The position numbers and the translations under genes are program-made. The notes below the pieces were generated by a model. The model saw only the letters and a list, made by a program, of their open reading frames with translations, did not search any database and was not told the origin of the DNA. DNA of 64,000 nucleotides from positions 1 to 64,000 of the forward strand of contig JADBKU010000015.1 in NCBI GenBank assembly GCA_014896235.1, written 5' to 3'. This document shows positions 55,057 to 62,101 of the stretch, piece by piece (position 1 is the stretch's first letter; each line of letters begins with the position of its first letter). The DNA comes from a bacterium (GTDB lineage Bacteria > Desulfobacterota > Binatia > Binatales > Binataceae).

Positions 55057-55578
55057 ATGGCGGTAGAACGCAGCGGCGCCGTGACGATGCGCGGCAATCC
55101 GCTTACTTTGATTGGCGCTGAACTCAAGCCCGGACAGCCCGCGCCCGCATTCAAACTGGTTGGCGCAGGGATGAAGGAAGTCACCCTCGATCAATTCAAG
55201 GGCAAGGTCAAAATCATCTCGACCGTCCCCTCGGTCGATACCCCCGTCTGCGACGCCGAGACCCGCCGCTTCAATGAAGAGGCGGCCAAGCTGCCCAGCG
55301 ACGTCGTGATTCTGACGGTTTCGATGGATTTGCCGTTCGCGCAGGCGCGCTGGTGCGGTGCGGCCGGCGTGGACAAGGTGACCACGCTCAGCGATTATCG
55401 CGGCGCCCATTTCGGCGAGGCCTACGGCGTGCTTATCAAGGAATTGTATCTTCTCGCCCGCGTGGTTTTCGTGGTCGATAAGAACGACAAAATCACCTAT
55501 GTCGAGTACGTCAAGGAGGTCGCCAACCATCCGAATTACGAAGCCGCGCTTGAAGCGGCGCGTAAAGCGGCTGCCTGA
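55057..55578 (+). CDS. tpx: Thiol peroxidase (2-Cys, atypical)
   Basis: 173 residues. It has the Tpx pattern: PAPAFKLVG, the peroxidatic Cys in STVPSVDTPVCDAETRRF, and the resolving Cys in SMDLPFAQARWCGAAG. C-terminal LLARVVFVVDKNDKITYVEYV is typical. It reduces peroxides with thioredoxin. AAGGAGAGG is a good ribosome site. It is 57 bases before bluB on the same strand. Confidence 0.94.
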   Translation: MAVERSGAVTMRGNPLTLIGAELKPGQPAPAFKLVGAGMKEVTLDQFKGKVKIISTVPSVDTPVCDAETRRFNEEAAKLPSDVVILTVSMDLPFAQARWCGAAGVDKVTTLSDYRGAHFGEAYGVLIKELYLLARVVFVVDKNDKITYVEYVKEVANHPNYEAALEAARKAAA

Positions 55579-55634
55579 TTTTGTTTCCCGGCGGCGATGC
55601 GAGCCGACCTTGCGCGCCGCCGCGGTCTCCTGCG

Positions 55635-56429
55635 ATGACCGAAAAACCATCGACCGAACCTCGCGACGGCGATCTTGGCGCTGCCGCGATCCCGGATTTG
55701 CGGCGCGCATTCCCGGCGCCGTTGCGCCGCGGCCTGTACGAAGCGATCTTCCGCCGCCGCGACATCCGCTCGTTTCTGCCCGATCCGGTTCCGGACGAAA
55801 CGCTCGCGCGCGTTCTGGTTGCGGCGCATCACGCCGCCAGCGTGGGCTTCACGCAACCATGGGATTTCGTAGTGATCCGCGATCTCGAACGCCGCCGCGA
55901 GGTGCATCGCGTTTTCGCCGAGGAACGCCGCCGCAACGCTGATCAGTTCATTGGCGCTCGCCGCGAAAAATTTCTCTCTTTCAAACTCGAAGGCATCCTC
56001 GACGCGCCCCTGAACCTGCTCGTCACCTGCGAACCCGAACGCTTCGGCCCGGCGGTGCTGGGCAAAACCAGCATCCGCGACGTCGAGATTTATTCGACCT
56101 GCCTCGCGGTGGGAAATTTGTGGCTGGCGGCCCGCGCCGAGGGACTTGGCGTCGGATGGGTCAGCATCCTGCGCAATGACGCGCTCGCCGCGATTTTCGG
56201 CCTGCCTGACAAGGTGATTCCGATCGCCTATCTCTGCGTCGGCTACGTTGCGGAGTTTCCTGATCGTCCGCTCCTGGAGAGCGCCGAATGGGCGGCGCGG
56301 CTGCCCGCCAAATCGCTAATCCATTTCGATACATGGAACGGCGTCGGCGATGCGCGCGACCATCGTCTCGCCGAGCTCGTGCAAAGCGCGGAAATCTGGA
56401 AGTCCATCTTTTCCGCCGATCCGGATTGA
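55635..56429 (+). CDS. bluB: 5,6-dimethylbenzimidazole synthase
   Basis: 264 residues from the ATG at 55635; a longer open frame starts at 55581. Nitroreductase-like BluB signatures: RRRDIRSFLPDPVPDETLARVL, ASVGFTQPWDFVVI, then STCLAVGNLWLAARAEGLGVGWVS and IPIAYLCVGYV. BluB cleaves reduced FMN with O2 to make the B12 lower ligand, so this organism meets oxygen even though its corrin route is of the anaerobic type. It leads the nucleotide-loop gene group. Confidence 0.93.
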   Translation: MTEKPSTEPRDGDLGAAAIPDLRRAFPAPLRRGLYEAIFRRRDIRSFLPDPVPDETLARVLVAAHHAASVGFTQPWDFVVIRDLERRREVHRVFAEERRRNADQFIGARREKFLSFKLEGILDAPLNLLVTCEPERFGPAVLGKTSIRDVEIYSTCLAVGNLWLAARAEGLGVGWVSILRNDALAAIFGLPDKVIPIAYLCVGYVAEFPDRPLLESAEWAARLPAKSLIHFDTWNGVGDARDHRLAELVQSAEIWKSIFSADPD

Positions 56430-56456
56430 CCGATCCGTTCGCGGCCGCCGCTACAG

Positions 56457-57164
56457 ATGAACGAACCGCGAGCTTCGCGCATCCTCGGTCCGTGGCGATG
56501 GTTCGTTTGCGACCGCACACTCGCGGTCGTGCTGCCGGCGCGTTATGACGCGCTCGGATGGGCGCCGTTGGGCGGCGGGTTTCGCCGTGTCGTCCAGATT
56601 CTCAATCATCAGGTCTCGCTCGGCGATCGTGCAGTCACCGAGGCTCCCGCAGCCGGCCTGCGGCGCGTCGCGCGCAACCTCGGTTTCAAACCGGCGGAAA
56701 CAACCGCGATGATGACCGGCGCGGCGGTGGACCGCGCCGCCGCGGTTCTAGCCCGCCGATCGAAACTTGCGGTCGGAGTATGGTGCACGGCGGGGCTGTC
56801 GAATGCGCTGCGCGTCGGCGATCGCGCGACCGCTGGCGACAGCGCTCCCGGCACAATCAATTTGATCGCCGCGATCGACCGTCCGATGAGCCGTTCGGCG
56901 CTTGTCGAAGCGGTTCAAATCGCCGTTGAAGCGCGCACCGCCGCGATGCTCGACGCGCGCGTTACGAGCGTGCGCTCCGCGCGCCCAGCCACCGGAACGG
57001 GTACGGATTGCGTCGTCGTCGCGGCGGCCTCTGCGTCCGTGGAATTTCCGGCGCCGCTGATTTATTGCGGTATGCATACCGTCGCCGGAGAATTGCTCGG
57101 CCGCGCGGTCTATGCGAGCGTCACGCGCGCGATTGCCCGCGCGATCCGCAATTCGCCGCAGTGA
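56457..57164 (+). CDS. cbiZ: Adenosylcobinamide amidohydrolase
   Basis: 235 residues. CbiZ features: LGWAPLGGGFRRVVQILNHQV, AVDRAAAVLARRSKLAVGVWCTAGLSNALRVGD and PGTINLIAAIDRPMSRSALVEAVQIA. The family removes the aminopropanol side chain of cobinamide to give cobyrate, allowing salvage of foreign corrinoids into the local loop. It sits 27 bases after bluB and 16 before cbiB. A salvage enzyme beside a full synthesis set suggests corrinoid remodelling. Confidence 0.9.
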   Translation: MNEPRASRILGPWRWFVCDRTLAVVLPARYDALGWAPLGGGFRRVVQILNHQVSLGDRAVTEAPAAGLRRVARNLGFKPAETTAMMTGAAVDRAAAVLARRSKLAVGVWCTAGLSNALRVGDRATAGDSAPGTINLIAAIDRPMSRSALVEAVQIAVEARTAAMLDARVTSVRSARPATGTGTDCVVVAAASASVEFPAPLIYCGMHTVAGELLGRAVYASVTRAIARAIRNSPQ

Positions 57165-57180
57165 ACCGCGATCGCCGTAA

Positions 57181-58152
57181 ATGCACTACTCAATTTATCT
57201 ATCCGCGCCGATGATTCTCGCGGCGCTCCTGAGCGACGCCGCGTTTGGCGATCCCGCCGGGTTACCCCATCCGGTACGGCTTTTCGGCGCGATGATCGCC
57301 GCGGGAGAACGCGCATTATGGTCGGGCGATTCGCGCCGTGATTCCATCCGCGGCGCGTTCCTTGTGGCCGTTGTAATCGGCTTTGCCGCGATGCTGGCGG
57401 TTCTCTTGATCGGCGTGGCCGGAACGATCGCGGGATGGCTCGCCGCAGCCGTCGCTATTGTGCTGGCGTGGACGACGCTCGCGGCGCGCGGACTCGACGA
57501 CGCCGCCGCGACGATCGAACGTGCGCTCGCGGCGAACGATCTGGCGGGAGCGCGCAAAGCGATTCCGGCATTGGTGGGGCGCGATCCCGAAAGTCTCGAC
57601 CCTGCCGGGATGATCCGCGCGACGATCGAATCCGTCGCTGAAAACGCTTCCGACGGAATCATCGCGCCGCTATTCTTTCTTTTCGTCGGCGGACCGGCCG
57701 CGGCTTTCGCTTACAAGGCGATTAACACGCTCGACTCGATGATCGGTTATCGCGACGCGCGCTATCTCTATTTCGGCCGCGCGGCGGCGCGAAGCGATGA
57801 CGCTGTTAATTTCCTGCCCGCCCGCCTCACCGCGCTCTGCCTGATCGCCGCCGCGTATCTGACCGGATTCCGCGGCGCCGAGGCGTGGCGCGTATGCCGC
57901 GCCGACGCCCGACGCCATCAGAGTCCCAACGCCGGATATCCGGAGTCGGCGATGGCCGGCGCGCTCGGCCTGCGGCTTGGCGGTGACGCGATTTATGGCG
58001 GCGAGGTCGAGCGCCGTGCGACCCTCGGCGCGGACGGGCGTGAACCGGCCGTCGCGGATATTGCGACCGCGCGCCGCCTGGTGCGACTCGCGGTCGCGCT
58101 GGCGTTTTGCCTGCTGGCGCTCGTGCGTCTTATCCTGACCGGCGGACTATGA
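57181..58152 (+). CDS. cbiB: Adenosylcobinamide-phosphate synthase
   Basis: 323 residues, membrane protein with about five hydrophobic segments. N-terminal ILAALLSDAAFGDPAGLPHPVRLFG and LVGRDPESLDPAGMIRATIE with ENASDGIIAPLFFLFVGGPA are the CbiB/CobD blocks, then NTLDSMIGYRDARYLYFGRA. It joins aminopropanol phosphate (or aminopropanol) to cobyrate. It leads directly into the threonine-phosphate decarboxylase gene (12 bases). Confidence 0.93.
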   Translation: MHYSIYLSAPMILAALLSDAAFGDPAGLPHPVRLFGAMIAAGERALWSGDSRRDSIRGAFLVAVVIGFAAMLAVLLIGVAGTIAGWLAAAVAIVLAWTTLAARGLDDAAATIERALAANDLAGARKAIPALVGRDPESLDPAGMIRATIESVAENASDGIIAPLFFLFVGGPAAAFAYKAINTLDSMIGYRDARYLYFGRAAARSDDAVNFLPARLTALCLIAAAYLTGFRGAEAWRVCRADARRHQSPNAGYPESAMAGALGLRLGGDAIYGGEVERRATLGADGREPAVADIATARRLVRLAVALAFCLLALVRLILTGGL

Positions 58153-58164
58153 TGAAATCTGCGC

Positions 58165-59313
58165 ATGCCGCCCGCATCTGACCATCGCCGTATGGCTGCG
58201 GTTCGCGTCAATCGCGTCCAACGCCCGGAAGGTCCGGCGATTCCGATCGATCGCACGCACGGCGGCGCCGCGCCGCCCGGCATGCTCGATTTCAGCGTCA
58301 GTTTGAATCCGCTCGGACCGCCGGAGGCGGCGATCGCCGCGTACTTTCGTGCGGCCGGCGAAATCTGCCGTTATCCCGCTCCCTATCCGGGCGCGCTGGC
58401 CGCGCGAATCGCGGATTGGGTGGGGGTCACGCCGGAAAACGTGGTCGTCGGCAACGGTTCGACCCAGTTGATCTATTTGATGGCGCGGCTGTTTCGATGG
58501 CGGCGGCCCGCCGTCGTCATCCCGACGTTCAGCGAAATCGCCAACGCGCTGACGCTCGCCGGCGGCGAACCCGCCGCAATCCAGCTTAGCGCCAGCCGCG
58601 AGTGGCGTCTCTCCGTGAACGACGCGGCGCACGCGCTCGCTGGCGGCGCCGACGCGATTCTGGCCGGACGCCCGAACAGTCCGACCGGCGCGATGCTGGA
58701 GTACGACGACGCGCAAGCGATAGCCGCCGCCGCGGCGGAATCCGGCGCCGCGTGCGTATTCGACGAAGCCTTTATCGATTTCGCCGCGGGCGCGCGCTCG
58801 CTTGCGCAATTCGCCGCCGCGTCCTCAAACCTGATCGTTTTACGCTCGCTCACCAAGATCTTCGCGATTCCGGGGCTGCGCCTCGGCTTCGCGGTGGCGA
58901 ATCGGGAGCTTGCCGAGCGGATGCGCGATGCGCTTGAGCCGTGGTCGGTGAATGTCGCGGCCGAGCGTGTCGGCGCGGCATGTCTCGACCATGCCGCCGA
59001 ATATATCGCTCGAACCCACGCGCTGATCGCGCGCGAGCGCGCTTTCGTGAGCGGGGAACTGGCGCGAACGCCGCGCTTGCGGCCGTTTCCGTCGGCGGCC
59101 AACTTCCTGATGCTCGCGGCGGACGAAAACGCGCCGGGCGCATTCGGAAACTTCATGCACGAGCGCGGAATCGCGATCCGCAGTCTGGCGGCGCTGCCCG
59201 GATGCGATCCGCATCTGTATCGAATCGGATTGCGCAGCCGTGCCGAGAACCTGCGCTTGATTGAAGCGGCGCGTGAATTTGCCGGCGGAAACGACCATGT
59301 CAGCGCTCGATGA
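58165..59313 (+). CDS. cobC: PLP-dependent L-threonine-O-3-phosphate decarboxylase-like (CobD/CobC type)
   Basis: 382 residues. Fold type I aminotransferase: HGGAAPPGMLDFSVSLNPLGPP, GNGSTQLIYLMARL, AGRPNSPTG (NP-x-P-T-G-like), VFDEAFIDF and the PLP-binding Lys in LRSLTKIFAIPGLRLGF. In cobalamin operons this fold is threonine-phosphate decarboxylase, giving the aminopropanol phosphate linker. Histidinol-phosphate aminotransferase is the chief alternative, but the neighbours favour the former. It overlaps cobT at the 3' end. Confidence 0.87.
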   Translation: MPPASDHRRMAAVRVNRVQRPEGPAIPIDRTHGGAAPPGMLDFSVSLNPLGPPEAAIAAYFRAAGEICRYPAPYPGALAARIADWVGVTPENVVVGNGSTQLIYLMARLFRWRRPAVVIPTFSEIANALTLAGGEPAAIQLSASREWRLSVNDAAHALAGGADAILAGRPNSPTGAMLEYDDAQAIAAAAAESGAACVFDEAFIDFAAGARSLAQFAAASSNLIVLRSLTKIFAIPGLRLGFAVANRELAERMRDALEPWSVNVAAERVGAACLDHAAEYIARTHALIARERAFVSGELARTPRLRPFPSAANFLMLAADENAPGAFGNFMHERGIAIRSLAALPGCDPHLYRIGLRSRAENLRLIEAAREFAGGNDHVSAR

Positions 59314-60361
59314 GACCGTCGCGGCGATCGCGCCGCCTGACGAAGATGCGGCGCGCCGCGCCGGCGAGCGGCTCGATTCGCTCACCAAGCCGCCGGGAAG
59401 CCTTGGCTATCTCGAGGAGATTGTGCGGCGCTACGCCGCGATTCGCCGCGACCCTGAAGCGTTATTCACGCGCGGCGCGATCGCCGTCTTCGCCGCCGAC
59501 CACGGCATCGCCGCCGCCGGCGTGAGCGCGTACCCCGCCGCGGTCACGGTCGAGATGCTGCGCAATATCGGCGCGGGCGGCGCGGCGATTAGCGTTCTCG
59601 CCCGCCGCTTCGGCTACGAACTCCTAGTCACCGACGTCGGCGTCGCGACCGACACCAGCGCCGCGCCATTCCCCGGCGTTCGCTACCGGCGGGTGGGCGC
59701 GGGCACGCGCAACTTTCTCGACGGTCCGGCGATGACTCCCGCGCAGGCGCGAAGCGCGCTTGAAGCCGGAATCGCGACCGCGCGCGAGGCGCTAGCCGGC
59801 GGAGCGACCCTGCTCGGAATCGGCGAGATGGGCATCGCGAACAGCACGTCCGCCGCCGCTCTGCTCGCCGCGGCCACTGGAATCGCGCCCGCCCGGCTCG
59901 CTGGCCGCGGCACGGGCGTGGACGATCGCGGACTCGCCCGCAAAATCGCTGTGATCGAGCGCGCGCTTGCGCTGCATCGCGATGCGTTCGGCGACGGCGT
60001 CGCGACGCTCGCGGCGATCGGCGGTTTCGAGATCGCCGCGATGGCCGGAGTGTGCCTTGCCGGCGCCGCGGCCGCGACTCCGGTCGTCGTGGACGGGTTT
60101 ATCGCGACGGCCGCCGCGGCGATCGCTGAACGAATCCGTCCAGGCGCGCTCGGCCACCTGTTTTTCAGCCATCGGTCGGCCGAAGGCGGACATGCGCTCG
60201 CGCTGGAAGCGCTCGGCGCGCGGCCGGTGCTCGACCTCGATATGCGGCTGGGCGAGGGAACTGGCGCCGCGCTCGCGATGAATGTGATCGAGTCGGCGCT
60301 CGCGCTGTTCCATCAAATGGCGACGTTCGCGAGCGCCGGCGTTTCTGGAAAACTTGCATGA
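59297..60361 (+). CDS. cobT: Nicotinate-nucleotide--dimethylbenzimidazole phosphoribosyltransferase
   Basis: 354 residues from the ATG at 59297, overlapping cobC; an earlier start at 59261 is possible. CobT blocks: LTKPPGSLGYLEEIVRRYAAI, AIAVFAADHGIAAAGVSAYP, LLGIGEMGIANSTSAAALLAA, ARLAGRGTGVDD and HRSAEGGHALALEALGARPVL, with the catalytic Glu in LDLDMRLGEGTGAALA. It activates DMB to alpha-ribazole phosphate. Its stop overlaps cobS (ATGA). Confidence 0.94.
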   Translation: MSALDETVAAIAPPDEDAARRAGERLDSLTKPPGSLGYLEEIVRRYAAIRRDPEALFTRGAIAVFAADHGIAAAGVSAYPAAVTVEMLRNIGAGGAAISVLARRFGYELLVTDVGVATDTSAAPFPGVRYRRVGAGTRNFLDGPAMTPAQARSALEAGIATAREALAGGATLLGIGEMGIANSTSAAALLAAATGIAPARLAGRGTGVDDRGLARKIAVIERALALHRDAFGDGVATLAAIGGFEIAAMAGVCLAGAAAATPVVVDGFIATAAAAIAERIRPGALGHLFFSHRSAEGGHALALEALGARPVLDLDMRLGEGTGAALAMNVIESALALFHQMATFASAGVSGKLA

Positions 60362-61140
60362 ACGCGGCAGGAACGGAGCCTGCGCGCTCCGCCGCGCCGA
60401 TCGCACGGCATATCGGCACGCGGATCCGGCTGGCGGCGGCGTTTCTGACGATCCTGCCGGTCGCGCCGTCCGCTCAGGCCGATCCCGCTGACGTCGCCGC
60501 GTCCTACGGATGGTTTCCGCTCGTCGGGTTTTTCATCGGCGCGGCGCTGTGCGTTTTCGATCGCGCGCTTGCGCCGGTTCTCAATCCGTCGCTGCGATCG
60601 ATTCTCGTGATTGCGGCGCTCGCCGCCGTCACCGGCGCGGTTCATCTTGACGGTCTCGCCGACGCCGCCGACGCGCTGGGCGCCGGACGCGACCGTGCGC
60701 GCTCGCTCGAAATATTGCGCGACAGCCGGATCGGCAGTTTTGGCGCGATCGCGCTGATTTTCATTTTGACGCTCAAGTTCGTCGCGCTTGCGACCGCGGC
60801 TTCGGCCAATCGCGGCGCGGCGTTGATTCTCGCGCCCGGCCTGGGCCGATGGGCGATGGTCGCGGTGGCGCGCGGACTGGATTATTTGCGGCCGAGCGGC
60901 GCCGGCTCGGGATTGCTCACGGAGACCAACGGCCGCAATCTGCGCGTCGCGACCATAATCGCGCTGGCGGGCGTCGCGATTTTCGCCGTCCGCCGCCCCC
61001 TGGCCGCGATAATCGTGGCCGCGGCGATAGCCTACGCGCTGCGCGCGCTCTACCGGCGCTGGCTGGGAGGAATCACCGGCGATCTGATCGGCGCCGCCGG
61101 AGAGATCGTCGAAACCGCCGTCCTGATCGTGTTGTCATGA
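60358..61140 (+). CDS. cobS: Adenosylcobinamide-GDP ribazoletransferase
   Basis: 260 residues, membrane protein with about six hydrophobic segments. The CobS signature VHLDGLADAADALGAGRDRARSLEILRDSRIGSFG is complete, with its acidic residues for Mg2+. It joins ribazole phosphate to adenosylcobinamide-GDP, the last step. The ATG overlaps the cobT stop, and the convergent cobU gene ends 13 bases downstream. Confidence 0.93.
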   Translation: MNAAGTEPARSAAPIARHIGTRIRLAAAFLTILPVAPSAQADPADVAASYGWFPLVGFFIGAALCVFDRALAPVLNPSLRSILVIAALAAVTGAVHLDGLADAADALGAGRDRARSLEILRDSRIGSFGAIALIFILTLKFVALATAASANRGAALILAPGLGRWAMVAVARGLDYLRPSGAGSGLLTETNGRNLRVATIIALAGVAIFAVRRPLAAIIVAAAIAYALRALYRRWLGGITGDLIGAAGEIVETAVLIVLS

Positions 61141-61153
61141 TGCGCCGCGAGGG

Positions 61154-61678
61154 TCATTTGAGCCGGATTGGATAGCCCGCCGCCATCAGAAAGGCTTCAT
61201 CGGCGGCGCGCGCGATAATCTGATTGGTCCATCCGAGCAGATCGCGAAACCGCCGCGCCAGCGGATTTTCCGGCACGATTCCGGCGCCCACTTCGCCACT
61301 GACCACGATGATGCGCGGCTTTGCGGCGTCGAGCGCCGCGCCAAGTTCGCCGGCCGCGCGGATTATCGCGGAGTCGTCGAGCCCGTCGCCGAGCAGGTTC
61401 GAGATCCACAACGTGAGACAATCGATTACCGCGACGCCGGCGCCGCGCCGATCGATTTCAGCGATCGCTTGAGCGACGGCTCGCGGCGCCTCGATCGTGA
61501 CGTAATCGTTCGAGCGCTGCGCGCGATGATGCGCGATGCGGTTGCGCATCTCGTCGTCGAGCGCCTCGGCCGTAGCGACGAAATATCGCGGCGGCGCGCA
61601 CGACTCTCCAGCAAGCGCCAGCGCATACGCGCTTTTGCCGCTGCGCGCGCCGCCGGTAATAAACGTCACCCGCGCCAT
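61154..61678 (-). CDS. cobU: Adenosylcobinamide kinase/guanylyltransferase
   Basis: 174 residues. P-loop FITGGARSGKSAYALALAGE, then YFVATAEALDDEMRNRIAHHRAQR with the His that takes GMP, APRAVAQAIAEI and VVSGEVGAGIVPENPLARRFRDLLGWTNQ, all typical of CobU/CobP. It phosphorylates and guanylates cobinamide for CobS. It is transcribed against the other loop genes from its own promoter near 61.7 kb. Confidence 0.93.
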   Translation of the reverse strand: MARVTFITGGARSGKSAYALALAGESCAPPRYFVATAEALDDEMRNRIAHHRAQRSNDYVTIEAPRAVAQAIAEIDRRGAGVAVIDCLTLWISNLLGDGLDDSAIIRAAGELGAALDAAKPRIIVVSGEVGAGIVPENPLARRFRDLLGWTNQIIARAADEAFLMAAGYPIRLK

Positions 61679-61781
61679 ACCAGGCAGGGTAACGGATTTT
61701 CGATCCGTCCTGAATTGGTCGGGCGCGACGAGGGATCGTCACAATGCGATTTTTACTGAGAAGAAAAAATTTAGCCGCCCA

Positions 61782-61810
61782 TTGACCGCGAGAATCGCTT
61801 CGCATATCTA
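61782..61810 (+). promoter_or_regulatory. Candidate promoter of the BtuB-like gene
   Basis: TTGACC (-35, five of six, 61782-61787), 17-base spacer, TATCTA (-10, weaker). Transcription would begin just before the riboswitch. Confidence 0.45.
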
Positions 61811-61819
61811 GGTAGGCCG

Positions 61820-61955
61820 CATCCGGTGTACGGGAAGCCGGTGAAAATCCGGCGCTGCCCCGCAACTGTGAGGGAGGACGAAGGCCCATCGCGCCACCGC
61901 GCCAGCGGGAAGGCGGGCCCGAGCGAGATTCCCAAGCCAGGAGACCGGCCGGATG
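61820..61955 (+). ncRNA. Cobalamin riboswitch controlling the TonB-dependent receptor
   Basis: P1: CATCCGG (61820-61826) pairs with CCGGATG (61949-61955). Conserved core GGGAAGCCGGTGAAAATCCG, then GCTGCCCCGCAACTGT and the B12 box AGCCAGGAGACC (61935-61946). This is a standard cobalamin aptamer. It lies about 145 bases before the receptor ATG, with no clear intrinsic terminator, so translational control is possible. Confidence 0.95.
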
Positions 61956-62101
61956 ATCTGGCTGTCTGCCGTCCGTGGGGATGGAGGATGCCGCGCGACC
62001 TTGATCGAGAATCGCGCCCGACGATCGCGTTGGGCCGGTCCAGGCCGCCCGTAGCGCCTTAATGTCCCGCCGGAAGCGGACGCCGCATCACGAGGGTGGT
62101 C

